Below are positions 10,107 to 21,560 of a stretch of 64,000 bases of DNA, piece after piece. The stretch comes from Gordius sp. MW1 (taxonomy: Eukaryota > Nematomorpha > Gordioida > Gordea > Gordiidae): NCBI GenBank assembly GCA_964036665.1, contig OZ038526.1, forward strand, positions 1,798,001 to 1,862,000, in the 5' to 3' direction. The first letter of the stretch is position 1. Every line of letters begins with the position of its first letter. The notes under the pieces were generated by a model. It was not told the DNA's origin and did no database searches. It saw only the letters and a list, made by a program, of their open reading frames with translations. The translations under genes were made by a program, and so were the position numbers.

Positions 10107-13034
10107 ATGAAAGAGGACATTGTTACGGATCAAGTAATTTATAAAATGCAATATTTATTGGTGAGTAGAAATTACTAGCCCCATATTATTACATATCAGA
10201 ATTATCTGGTAAAAAAGTTCGTGCCAAGCTTGCATTGGTATGTATAATTTAACTTTTCTAGACAAGTTTTTATTCATTTAATAATCTTAACTAAATTAAA
10301 CATGTGACAACTAATAACTTTTATTAATAGGCTTTTAATCATTGGTTGCACATACCTAATGATATAATGGGGCAAATTGTAGAAATTATTCAAATGCTTC
10401 ATAATTCTAGTTTATTGTAAAATACACTTAAAAATATTTTAAGAATGATACATTTTTTTAGAATAGATGATATAGAGGATGGATCAAAGATGAGACGTGG
10501 CCAGCCAGTTGCCCACTCTATATATGGAAGTCCATTGACCATTAATGCTGCTAACTATGTATATTTTCTTGCTTTGGAGAAAGTTCTTACTTTACAACAT
10601 CCACGGGCTATTAATGTCTATACCGGTTATTTTTTTATTTTTAAATTATTTTAAAATACTTTAAATATGAATACATATTGATTTTTTAATTTACAATTCA
10701 ATTTGAATTTTATGTTTGTCAACCAATTTGCAAATTTTGTTGTTTTAATATGTAATTTTTTTATGCTTTCCAAATATTTTAGAGGAATTATTAGAATTAC
10801 ATCGTGGCCAAGGTATGGACATTTATTGGCGAGATTCATATGTTTGTCCATCTGAAGATGATTACTTTAACATGGTTATAAAAAGTAATTATTTAATGTT
10901 ATTATTGTTATGTGAAAATAATTAGTCTATGTTTTTTATAATTTTTGATTAAACTAGAGACTGGTGGATTATTTAGACTAGCTTTCAAACTTATGCAACT
11001 TTTCAGTCCAAACAAATCAGATTTTGTTCCATTGCTCAATGATTTAGCCCTATATTTCCAAATACGGGATGACTATGCAAATCTAATGTCTCCCGAAGTA
11101 TTGTATTTTTTCATACATATTTGAAATTTAAAACTTATTAATAAGTTTACTGATATAAACTCTTGTTTTATTATAGTAGTTTTTATAATCATATTAACAA
11201 TCACTTGACTTCAATTAATATAAGCATCAATATCAAGATTGGTCAGGATTTAACATAGAATTTAAGTTTTAACCTATAATTATGCAGTACTTTAGGGTTA
11301 GGGTTATAATTATGCAGTACTTTAGGGTTAGGGTTTATTGTTTCAAATTTTTCATCATTCTGCTACTTTGACCCCGATTCCATACAGTAATCAGTCAATC
11401 ATCAATATACTTTCTTTTTCTTAGATTATATTCATAGTAAAAAATATTAAACTTATTAAATAGCAAAATTTCATTAGTTAATAAATATGATTATTACATT
11501 TTAGCCTTCAGTGAAAATAATGGTAAAATTGAGTTTACCATATAATCACTTCTGGGTTATATTTGATCTACATTAAAAAAATTACAAGTTAGTTAGCCTA
11601 GTATGAATTAAACAAACTACCAAGGTTAAACGCACCAGATTTATTAGATGTGCCAAACAATGTGCACAGTTAATTAATGTTGGTTTTGACGTCCTGTAAA
11701 AACGGCAGGGTTTTGTTTGATCACTCTGGTCTGTTTTTCAAATTTGAACTAAGCCTAGGGGCCGTTGATGAAAAACAGACCAAAAAACCTCTAATCTGTT
11801 TGTGTTTAGTCGATAAGAACCAAAGGTTGGCCAAACAAAACCAAGCCGTTTTCAAAAAACGCTCGTCTTGACTATTGTGGATCCTCTTCTATCATAATAT
11901 GATACCTCAAACGGCTTGAATTTAATTACGGCATAACACTACTGAAATAAGCATGGGCTTAGCCAGCAGCATTGGGATTAGAAGGGGGCAATAATGATAT
12001 AGGGAGTGGCAAAATGATCATTAATTGAAATTTTACCCATAATTTTAATAAATTTCAACAACTTTTTGGATTTAGAGGGGGGCATCCGCCCCTCCCTGCC
12101 CCCCCCCCCCAGCTACACCCATGGCAATAAGTGATAAGACAATGACTAACACAACAGTAGGAGGGAGAAAACATAATAGGTATGTTGTTTAATTTCGCCA
12201 GTATCACACGAACAAATCGTTTTGCGAGGACCTGACCGAAGGCAAGTACTCCTTCCCCATCATCCACGGCCTATCGCACGACCCCTGTCAACTGGACCGA
12301 ATCAAAAATATCATCAAGCAACGCACCTCAGACACGGACGTTAAGCAGTATTGCGTAGCCATTTTGCAAAGCTCGGGCTCCTTCCAACACACCCTGCTTA
12401 CCCTGGACCGGTTAGAGAAGGGGTAATTTTACCATTTTTTAAATTTGACAAAAAATAAGCCCGCCTTTTTGCTTAAAGGGGGTTAACGGCTGGGTGTTGT
12501 TTGGTCGACCTTACGTTTTTTGATCTGTTTTTCCAGTCACATATACAGACAACCAAAGATTATTTGGTCTGTTAATGTTTAGTCGACTAAAACCAAAGGT
12601 CAACCAAACAAAATCCCCATGCTTTTTTACAACACTAGTTGAGATGAGTAAGTACATAGCCCATATGACACACCTAAACATCGAATATTGCGTTACTATT
12701 GTTTAGCCGTAATAAGTTTGTCCAAGTGGCCCACATCAGCATATTGTGTGGGTGTAAAGGCGAATGGTGACGCTTTGAATTGCATACTTTAAAAAAAATC
12801 AATTTGATCGAACTTGTCCGGAATTTACCGAAAGGCGACGTGTTCTAAAAGATAAAAGCTATCATTTGATCATGATCACAATCTATTGCATTGATTGATT
12901 TTATATAATTTTTTTATTAAATCAGGATCAGAGAATCGATTGAAAAATTTGGTGGCAACGAGGTATTGGTAGCCATTTTGGAAGATCTAGCGGTCGTTAA
13001 GAAGAAAGACAATTCAGGCGACGAATCTGCCTAA
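10107..13034 (+). CDS. GGPS1: Geranylgeranyl diphosphate synthase, 8 exons
   Basis: The enzyme makes C20 geranylgeranyl diphosphate from farnesyl and isopentenyl diphosphate, the donor for protein prenylation. Exons by splice sites and homology: 10107-10164, 10200-10237, 10331-10416, 10462-10625, 10783-10884, 10958-11097, 12202-12422, 12926-13034. They sum to 918 bp, an exact frame of 305 residues plus stop, close to the usual 300. Visible motifs: [18 protein letters not shown], first aspartate-rich motif LLIDDIED (exons 3/4), [31 protein letters not shown], and the animal-type second motif FQIRDDYAN, then [16 protein letters not shown]. Both metal-binding motifs are intact. Introns 1 (35 bp) and 3 (45 bp) are tiny; intron 6 (1.1 kb) holds a MITE. 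Exons 7-8 look much more GC-rich than 1-6. The exon 1 donor (GTGA/GTAGAA) was chosen to keep frame. A further 5' exon is not excluded. Confidence 0.92.
11098..12201 (+). other. GGPS1 intron 6 (1.1 kb)
   Basis: By far the largest intron of the gene, bounded by GTATTG and TTTCGCCAG. It holds a duplicated 30-bp block with TTTAGGGTTAGGGTT (about 11283-11335), a MITE at 11952-12123, and otherwise unremarkable AT-rich sequence. Confidence 0.75.
11952..12123 (+). mobile_element. CATGGGC-type hAT MITE in GGPS1 intron 6
   Basis: Starts CATGGGCTTAGCCAG, ends AGCTACACCCATG, flanked by GAAATAAG and GCAATAAG (7 of 8 match). Contains GGCAAAATGAT and CCATAATTTTAATAAATT shared with its relatives. Confidence 0.88.
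12423..12925 (+). other. GGPS1 intron 7 (503 bp)
   Basis: Bounded by GTAATT and TTAAATCAG. It contains a block (about 12500-12620, TTTGGTCGACC..CCAAAGGTCAACCAAAC) resembling sequence in intron 6 near 11680-11850, so both introns carry pieces of one repeat. No exon is seen. Confidence 0.65.
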
Positions 13035-14807
13035 CTGCTTCTTCATACATCCATTCAAAAACAGCTTTATTCCTTGAGTCTTCCTCCCTGTGACCCTCAT
13101 TATATATTAAGTTTATGAGTGTGGTTTTGAAATTTCTGTGATGTTTATTTATTAATAATAACGGGTTTGAACGCATCAATAACAATGCCTGGAACTTGTT
13201 ATTTATCTCAACTTAGGGTTAACGCTATTAAGAAACGTAGAAAACCCATCTCTTTGCTTTGGTTTACCCGCTAATCCATTTTATTTAAAATAGTTATTTT
13301 TTCAAATTTTACACTATTATGCAATTTACAATTAATTTATCTACCTTTATAACATGTAATGAGTTGAAAAGGAGACCTTTGCTAATTTATTGAATATTGA
13401 TGCTGAACCAAAACCAATTTGAACATCAAATAATACAAGCAAAAAACTTTTTCCTTATAAAAAATTATAAATTAGTCATTAATATTACTGGTCAATAAAT
13501 TATCGACTTCGGCACATTGTTTGCAGATTCTAATAAAGTTTTTTACGGTATACACATATAATTTTAGTTTTTTTCCTATTCGTCAAGTTTTTGAAATATT
13601 TGCTGTCAAAGTTGCTAAAACAGCGATTTGGGGGTTTTTCAAAGTCAATAACTTGCAAATTGATCGGTAAATTTTAGTACTTAATGCGTACATATCAGAT
13701 CACTTTTAGCATATGCTATAACAAAAAAATCTAATTTATTAAGTTATAAACACATAATAGTGGTGTAGCATTTTATTTTTCCGTAACAAATATAAAAACG
13801 TATAAACAGTGTGATTGATGTTTGATTAAAGGAATTCCTCCTCTGATACTATTTATCAAAATAAACATGTCTCTCTATGCTTGCTATAAAATAACGATAG
13901 GCGAGCCATTAAAGGCTATACAATTACACGTAATTGAAAGGGGGGGGGGGGGGGCACGCGCACACACAAATTTTATTTATTATGTATATAAATATTATAT
14001 ATTTACAAGTATGTTTAAAAGCTGGGTTAATGTTAGAAAGCTTTTTAAATGTCTATTTTTCATATATATATATGTATGTCTATATATTAAAAAAATTATA
14101 TCGGAAAACAACAACAAAAAGATGACATTAATAGAAGGGGAGTGGGGGGGGACAAAGGTCTCAGTTCAAAAAAGTTTGGTGTAAAAAAGATCCAAGGCCG
14201 TTCGAACGCAAGTAGCAATTCTAAAACTAAACCCGAAAGATAAGGGCAGAGAAGTAAAAGGCGAGGGAACAATTTGAAGGGCGAAGGCTTTGGGGTGTAT
14301 TGTTGTGGAATTCACGAGCAGGCAAGCAGACGGGCGGGCGAGCGAGCGAAATGGCTTAATCAATTATATCGAGCGGGAAAATAAGTTCAGGATATGGTAC
14401 ACTAAGGGACGGGGTATAAACATAAAAATATAAGAGTATTAATAATAATTCATTTATATATTAAGATTTCAGATCATACTATTTATTATAGATTTCGAGG
14501 ATGAATAAAATGTCAATAATATTGTGAAATTGAAGGCTTATGAATTGCACAACAACATTTAGCTGTGCTTAAGTTATTACTTAATGGTTTCAACCGACTC
14601 ATTAAATCAATCTGGCGTAACAACAAACCATACATAAAAACTTGATGGGCAGAGTCAACATTATACAAAGTTTTCGCTAGCATAACACGTACAGGCTTTT
14701 ATAGCAAAAACTTGGGTTAACTATAAAATACTGGTGTAACTTTTGAAGAGATACAACAGAGAATTTAACATTGTGGCTTTCGTGCAAAATAGTTTGGGAT
14801 ACATTAC
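13035..14807. other. Convergent 3' region between GGPS1 and MINDY
   Basis: Should hold both 3' UTRs and the last short MINDY exon, which I could not locate. Simple sequence includes a G-run at 13940, AT dinucleotides near 14050 and a GGGCGGGCGAGCGAGCG stretch at 14330-14348. Short open frames carry no domain. Confidence 0.5.
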
Positions 14808-17408
14808 CTTTTTTTTGATAGCAGCGGCAGCACCCTTGTCGGCACCCTCGTTGTCGGGGGTGGGGGAGTCGTGTTTGGGGGGAGTGGAAGTAGAAGGGTG
14901 GCCTGAGGGTTGGGGCGAAGTGGAGGAGGCGTCATCGGCCCTAGCCATGGCCTCCGCCATTTTATAGTCTTCTTCGGCTTGGAGCTTTCGGGCGAGATCT
15001 ACGCTGAAACGGGAAAGGGACCATGAGATTATATTTCATATTCACACACACACGCATAAAATTAATTCCACCCCAAGGACCATGGGCGTAGCCAGGGGGG
15101 CGGCCGCCCTCCCCCCTGTAATTGATAAAAAAAATTTATGCAAAAACTTCTACAAATTAAAAAAATCTATGTTTTGACCCCCCCCCCCCCCCACCCTAAT
15201 TGAATTTTTAAAAGTTTCGCCCCCCGCCCCTAATCCAAAATCTGGCTACGCCCTGGCTTAGCACCCAGTAAAGATATCATTAAAAATACATGGGAGTAGC
15301 CAGGTATGGTTCAAGGGGGGGGGGGCAATAATGCTTCAGGGAAGGGCAAAATAGTAATTTTTTGAAATTTAAACCATAATTAGAATAAAACTTATAAAAT
15401 TTGGATTTAGAGGGGGGGCAGCCGCCACCTGAATCATATATGTAAAAATATGCAAGAAGTCCAATAGTGCTATAAATAAACAATTAAGGATGGACAGCTC
15501 ATTAACCAATAGTACATGTGGCATAAATTTATGAAACTATGAGTACTATAAACCATAGTCCTAGCTTATATTAATACTATAAAAATTATGTTTGTTGGTA
15601 TGTTAACAGCACTTATAACAATAGTTTAATAGACATTTATCTAAGCTTCATACGACCCACATCTTCAAAATTTTAAGAATGGCCTATGCAAGTCTAAAAT
15701 ATAGATAAAACATACATACGGTTACAATAAATCAAGGGAATAGCCAGCATTGGAATTAAAGGGGGCTGATTTAGGGAGGGGCAAAAAGATCATTTTTTAA
15801 AAATTTAGCCATAATTTTGATAAATTTCAATGAATTTCCCTTGGCTACACCCATGCAATGAATTTTATATAATTATTCCAAAGATTAGATCATACTCTGT
15901 TAGATTGGTAGCCAAACATTCAATATTTTGTGCCCGAGGCAGCTGTCCACCCAAAGCATTACTCTCTACGGTAGGGATTAATTGTTGTTCTTGTTGCAAA
16001 CTCAGTGCGACCAAATAACTAACCAATTAAAAAGGAAATATATTCATAACATTGATATAACCCAAAAATGTATTTTAATAAAAAAAAATTAAGAAGCAAA
16101 GACACAATTAATTTAAATAACTCATTTTGAATCTGATGGGTATGGCTTAAGGGTGAATTAATGCCCTGGTCTGAGGTTAATGGTTTGACCAATTGAAATT
16201 CACCATCAACAAAACTTTCATCTCCTTCTACCCCACTTAGTGTTTCCCACATGATTGTTTTTTCATTCAAGTAACCTTGATCCGTTGCAAGCGTGTAAAG
16301 TTTTTCCTTTTTTAAGTTGATTTTAGGATATTTAAAAAAGATAATATTTTCAGAGTCTATATTGCATTAAAGATTTAGGATTAGCCAAAAAAAAGAGTCA
16401 TATAAACAGTTTTTGGTAATTGTTTTTTTTATTCACATGAAATATTACTATAAAAATGTACTTTATGCTTTGTTAAGGTGCAAAAATGGTTATTTCTAAA
16501 TAAAACAGCCATATCATTTTCCTTGACAATTGAATTTAATTCACATAATCCATAATATGTAAGCTGATGAGATGTGCTTTGAATGAAATTTTCAGTGATT
16601 AAAGCTGAGAAACATCCATATAAAAATTTTATGTAAAAATTACCCTCTGTTACCAGTTCTGGTTTATCTGAATTTTTATCTGTGACAATTTTTTCAACAA
16701 CTTGATTGTAACTTAGGCTTCCCAGGCATTGAGCAATGCATTCTTCATTTAAAGGATCTACTAACCACCCATGATATAAAGGTATACTCAATAGATCAAA
16801 AATTGTACATTCTGGTGTATATTCAAAATCCTTAACTCTAGTACAAAATTAAATTTTTTTTATAAAAAACATACCCTGTAAACTTTATGTTAACATCCAA
16901 TCCTGTTTGTAATTTAGGCAATAATGCCAAAGCATCTTGTACATTTTGCTCATAATTAATTAAATGCTCATCTGGAATGTTCTACAAAAATCATAAGGAA
17001 TTTTATAATAAAGATTACCTGAGGCTTGTGAGATAATATGTAATCTGCAATATATTCAATTAATTGCTCCGGAGTAATAATCTCAATTATGTTTGGGATA
17101 CTTATTTTTTCTAACAAAAGCAAAGCATTTATAAGAGCTATTAGAGGGCAAGGACCATTTTCGTTTTGAGTTATAATAGGAAAATCCTTTCCTTTCCATT
17201 TCTCCCATTTTATCTGATAAACAATCAATGGCGAAGGTGGTACGTCTTTCGTCTCTTTTATAAGATCTGTCGTAATCAAAATATTTGGCTCAGGAGCTGA
17301 AATTTCATCTTTAATTTCTTCCGAAGGGTTTGTATCTGTATCAGGAATGGAAGCACACTGACCCAGAGATTCGATTGCATTGTGAATTTGATCATCAGCT
17401 TCGGCCAT
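14808..17408 (-). CDS. MINDY: MINDY-1/2-type K48-specific deubiquitinase, 3' end incomplete
   Basis: The family trims K48-linked ubiquitin chains from the distal end. Exons, minus strand: 17408-17019, 16981-16875, 16837-16644, 16604-16462, 16306-16122, 16018-15896, 15003-14808. Phases agree at every junction, giving 446 codons with no stop. After an acidic N-terminus (residues 1-70) come YQIKWEKWKG, the catalytic cysteine in ITQNENGPCPLIAL, GLDVNIKFTG, DFEYTPECTIFDLL, IPLYHGWLVDP, SYNQVVEKIV, HQLTYYGLCEL, and the catalytic histidine in FRNNHFCTLTKHK, then LATDQGYL. Exon 6 gives DYLVALSLQQEQQ and exon 7 gives DLARKLQAEEDYK, both matching the family's ubiquitin-binding tail. Introns 1-3 are 37, 37 and 39 bp; reading through intron 3 leaves the frame open and would add 13 spurious residues. 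A short terminal exon after KKK is expected but not found. Confidence 0.9.
15081..15256 (+). mobile_element. CATGGGCG-type MITE, diverged interior
   Basis: Starts CATGGGCGTAGCCAGGGGGG and ends ATCTGGCTACGCCCTGG. The interior is mostly homopolymer C and AT-rich and lacks the GGCAATAATGATTTAGG motif of the main subfamily. No target duplication seen. Confidence 0.65.
15289..15431 (+). mobile_element. CATGGGAG-type MITE, right end missing
   Basis: Starts CATGGGAGTAGCCAGG and runs through GGGCAATAATGCTTCAGGG to GGATTTAGAGGGGGGGCAGCC, then stops matching. The terminal CCATG is absent. Confidence 0.7.
15733..15855 (+). mobile_element. Short CAAGGGAA-type hAT MITE
   Basis: Ends in TTGGCTACACCCATG and is flanked by CAATAAAT and CAATGAAT (7 of 8). 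It lies 41 bp from MINDY exon 6 and lacks the GC-rich inner right part of longer copies. Confidence 0.82.
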
Positions 17409-19099
17409 TGGAAATACGAACACAGTACTTTGAGTACAAGCCTAGACGTATGTTTTTTTCCAAAAATAATGATTGCCATGCCAAGCTATAGGAAAAAAAT
17501 ATTGTGGTTTAGGTCGACTTAATTGTTAATCTGATCCTTCGTAGATTTAGTTTTTAGCAAAAATCGTTAACATTTGACTCTCTTTAATAAATGTGTCAGT
17601 GCGTTTAAAACTCTATATCCTTTTCGTGCTGGCAAATTTTTATGTACTTTGTGCAAATATTAATGTTATTTAAACTAAGATTTTAGTTATTCTAAGAAGG
17701 ATAAATAGGGGCGTTGATTAACCTAAATTTTATTTGATTAAGAATGAACTTTAATATCTTCATATCAAAAACGAACCTCAATATTAGAGTTTGCTAACAT
17801 TAATTTAGTACTATGATCTTAAGATAGCTTTTATAAGATCGTCAACTGTATTCCCTTGAAAATTCATATAATTTTCCCGTGAATTTTTAATCTGGGTGGG
17901 CCATGCTTGAATTTACTCAGGCAAGATTTAAACACGGATTTTCCCTTGCTTTCCGGAATCAATTATCAACTTCTCTCATATAAAGTGTGTCTCTTATAAG
18001 TCAAGTCGCCTTAACTTGTGCTTTTTCAAATGCGTTAATCAGGTCCTAGTCTCTCCCTATTTATAATAAAATAGTATAACAAAGAATCCAAGTGAGGAAG
18101 CATCAGGCGAAGTAATGTTTGCATGCGATATATTTTATTGTGTTAATGCAAATGCGAATTGATTAATCTTACAATCAATAAATGCAATAGAAGTATATGG
18201 TTGTGTGACTTTGATTTTTTAGTTCCTGCTCTGACAACCATCAAATTTGCTATTGCAGACACGCCTGTCTAGACCGATAATAACTGCCTCTCACCTTGTA
18301 AGGGTTACACTAAATACATTTTTAAATTTTACAAATCAGTCACAATTTCTTTTTGTAAAGTTAGTTTAAATGGGCATAGCCAAGGGGAGGGCAGGCTGTA
18401 TTAAGCTTGGCAAATAATTAACTTTGCCTAAAAGTATTCTAGATTTGCTTGCTTAATTGAAGAACTGAATTATTAATTTTTAGTGACTAATTATAAATAT
18501 CAAAGTGCAAATAATATATTAACTTCCATGTGTAAATCTAGCACACAGTAGTTAAATTTATGTAGACAAGTATTCTATCTAATATAATAAATAATTTCGC
18601 CTTTTTAGGGTTGAAGAGTTTTAAATGTTGTCATGCGTTCTTTTTGTTGCAGCAATAACCTTGTTTTTAATAAAAAATTAATTTTGCTGGCATAAAATAT
18701 ATCTGATTGTAATACATTTTGTTTATAATAATGCAGTCATGATATAGTTTAGGGTAATGATTGGTGTTTTTAGAAGTTCCGATTTGTGATTGTTGTGCCC
18801 AGAAAAATTTTGAGGAGTCAGGCAGAAATCTATTACTACTATACACTAGATATTTTTATAAAGCTATCCGTTCTTTGCTATTATTTTAAATAATGTTATA
18901 TCTGAAAGCTATAGTTTTTTAGCTTGCATAGGGTAAAAATCCTACATAAATGAAAAATGAGATTTAAATTGATGTGGATGTATATTATTCGTTTTTATGA
19001 CGTTTGTCATTTATGATGATGGTCAGTCCTTTTAGCATTAATTTCCATTTGTCTTAATATTTACACATCTTTTATTATATATTGTATAGTTTTATATCT
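17409..19099. other. Upstream of MINDY; intergenic
   Basis: The first few hundred bases must include the MINDY promoter; no motif is assigned. A degraded MITE end (AATGGGCATAGCCAAGGGG) is at 18368. No gene seen. Confidence 0.45.
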
Positions 19100-19697
19100 G
19101 TCACGTAACCCTGGGTCTTCCTCTTTATTGTTTTTTCACGCTATATCTTATAAATTTTACTTCCGACCCAGCTATCCTCCCATCTCTTTCAATGGTCGCA
19201 TCATTAGTCTGATGGCTAAAAACTTTGTCATCATGGATGTTGTACCTAATTCAGGGTTTCTTTCAGGGGGGAGCCCGGGGGGGGGGGTAATACCCCCCCG
19301 GGCAATTTCAAATACCCCCCCCCGGAGAGTTTTGATTGAAGGAAGCATGAATTCAAGTTCCATCCATAAATTAAATTAATAGGCTAAAATTGAAATTCAA
19401 TAAATAATTTTAATTTGTCGATAATAAAAATAAAAAATTGGCGAAATTAAATTTTTTTACAAATCAGGTGGAAATCATTCATAGACATCATTTTTTAACA
19501 TCTGTGAACCCTAATTTACAATCTTGAAAGTTACAAATTATCTTTAATTAAAAAATAGCAATAGGTAATATACATAAATAAATGCTTTTGGAATTATTCA
19601 ATCACTATCTTACTTATGAACTTAAAAAGAATTATTATTAATAATAGATTCTATTGTTTGTTTTTTATTGATATAATATGCTTATTTTGAATTGCAG

Positions 19698-21110
19698 ATG
19701 TCGGGTAAATATAAAAGTACTCTTTTACACTACTTTAGTAAAAAGGAAAAGCCTAATAAAAAAGATGGTATATATGATTTAATTTGGAATAATTTTAATT
19801 ATGTATGGGTGTTTGTGTTTATATAAAATAAGACATGAATATGTTTTTGTAATAGGTAAAGATGGGACTGAATTAAAAAAACTCTTGTTTTATCCCTTAC
19901 TATAGGAAATTATGGTAATTATTTTGAAGCATTAGATATTTTAAATATATATAAGTTAAAGGCAGATATTATTCTTATCGTATCCGGAGATACGAGGATA
20001 TCTTCCCCCCCCCTGTTCTTTTATCCACCCCTGGTCCTAATTTTTTTTGGAAAACCGCAAGGTATCGTATCCGGAGATACGAGGATATCTTCCCCCCCCC
20101 CCCTGTTCTTTTATAAAAAGAAACGCCGCCGCTCACTATACGTGGTACGTATGTTACTTTTTCTTTCCCCCATGCCCCCTGACACAAAAGGTTAATTGAT
20201 TGTAACATCTGTGTACTGAATATATACATAGAACTTTATTCCTTTACATTTAATTTCTAGTACGCGTATGTTATCCCCCCCCCCCCCGACGCGCTTATAC
20301 GTATTTGTTATTTCTATCAATACGCATCATTGATTTTTACATACTCGAGAGTTGCGTGATTTTATTCATTAATTAATTTATTCTTGGAGATAAATAAAAT
20401 ACATAAAGGACCTAAAGAAAGAATTAAATGGTGAGTCCCCCTTTTGGGGGGGGGGACAAGGTTTACACTTTAGGGACCAATATTTCCCCCAATTCTAGCA
20501 ATGATAATTCCCCCTTCCTTCAATCATTTTTATTCATATCTTATATTCCTTTTTAAAGATATGAAAATTCTGCTTCCAGCGAAATTCACATGAACTCTGA
20601 AAGAGGCAAGAAAGATTTTGGTTTTAATATAGAAGTATTATATATATTTTCATGTTTTAGGTCAAGATAAAAATTGTAATTCTGCTGGAGTGTTCTTTTT
20701 CTTATGATAAAAATGCTGGTAATTAAAATTATGCAAGTTGTTTTTATTTTATTAATATAAATTGATAAAGATGAGTGTATTGGCAGCTCTACTAATTGCT
20801 CAGTCTCTGAAAGTGAAAAACATGGGCAAAATTTAAAAATTAAACCATCATATAAATTTATGATTTCATGGACATCTAAATACAAATGGCTAATTTTTGA
20901 TGAAGCCTTAGGTGGGGCTTTATGCTCTGTCCTCTTTACAACAAAAACGATTTATTTATTCAACAAAAAACAAAGGGTGTGTTGATTAATGACCCGTTTA
21001 CAAATTACAGAAAAGCGACTGGAGAAAGAGGAAAGCTATTAAAACATGATATATCACTTATATCACCAATAAAAATCAGTAAATATTTTACAAAATGGTT
21101 TAGCAATTAA
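19698..21110 (+). pseudogene. hAT transposase N-terminal remnant (TTF-type finger)
   Basis: The ATG follows ATTGCAG; the first exon ends at AAAGATG/GTATAT. Later coding traces (20760-21090) include KPSYKFMISW, then WLIFDEALGGALC and PFTNYRKATGERGKLLKHD. The full DDE/RNase H fold that should follow is missing and the finger's cysteine spacing is incomplete. The break is caused by a 0.5-kb family-X insertion and by 3' deletion. Confidence 0.6.
19976..20480 (-). repeat. Family X, inverted copy inside the hAT element
   Basis: Reverse complement of the family at 1757 and 2922: it shares GTATCCGGAGATACGAGG, GCGCTTATACGTATTTGTTATTTC, ATCAATACGCATCATTGATTTTTA and GAGTCCCCC. Its first block is duplicated in tandem (19976 and 20065). 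Confidence 0.75.
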
Positions 21111-21560
21111 AAAAAATTTTACCCCCCCTGAAGTTAAAAATACCCCCCCGGGGCATTTTTTCTGAAAGAAACCCTGACCTAATTTCATAGTTGCGTTTGT
21201 GTTCCTTCTCCCTACCCTTATTAACACTCTAAACATTTTTAATTACAGAAACGCAAGAGACTGCTTTTCCGCTGCCCTATAGTCCATGTTCCGCGCTATA
21301 CAGTACTGTTGGCTGTATAAATCACTACAATTTAACTTTCAATTTTGTGGAAATCCTTTTGTCACGCATAACTTTGGTTAAATTTATCGAATAGCTTCCA
21401 GCATTTATCCTTGAACTTCTTTATTTATTCCACAATTCCCTATAGGGGTACTAGATGTTTCTGCACTTTTAAGTTTCCAACATCCTAGTATAAAGATTGC
21501 CCAATGCGGATTTTCTTCTTATTCAAACATTGTCCTCAAGTACTCTGTTTTTTTCCGATC

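Larger units (their letters stand above)
15004..15895 (-). other. MINDY intron 6 (892 bp) with three MITEs
   Basis: Joins exon 6 (ending GA/GTATGA) to exon 7 (acceptor CCCGTTTCAG). It contains the CATGGGCG-type elements at 15081, 15289 and 15733. The other MINDY introns total under 400 bp, so this one grew by insertion. Confidence 0.8.
19252..21176 (+). mobile_element. hAT element with exact 8-bp target duplication
   Basis: Terminal inverted repeats CAGGGTTTCTTTCAG and CTGAAAGAAACCCTG are perfect over 15 bp. The flanks are ACCTAATT on both sides (19244-19251 and 21177-21184). Inside, a plus-strand exon starts at 19698 (MSGKYKSTLLHYFSK) and another segment at about 20850-21050 gives KWLIFDEALGGALC and INDPFTNYRKATGERGKLLKHD, the pattern of the TTF-type zinc finger at the N-terminus of DUF4371/ZMYM1-like hAT transposases. 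The catalytic core and dimerisation domain are absent, so it is non-autonomous. An inverted family-X copy sits inside it. Confidence 0.88.
19100..21560 (-). pseudogene. Degenerate LINE C-terminal relic split by a hAT insertion
   Basis: Read on the minus strand, 21400-21250 gives KLKVKL..FIQPTVLYSAEHGL, which resembles the PTLLYGSETW region after the reverse transcriptase domain of LINEs. On the far side of the hAT, near 19110, a GRPRVT motif recalls the LINE C-terminus. Stops and frameshifts are frequent. The assignment rests on short matches. Confidence 0.4.

Noticed and set aside
15864-16018. Reading MINDY exon 6 to its own stop at 15865-15867
   Set aside because: It gives an exact frame of 390 residues, but a donor GA/GTATGA joins in frame to the GC-rich exon at 15003, which encodes the expected DLARKLQAEEDYK tail; the spliced form fits the family better.
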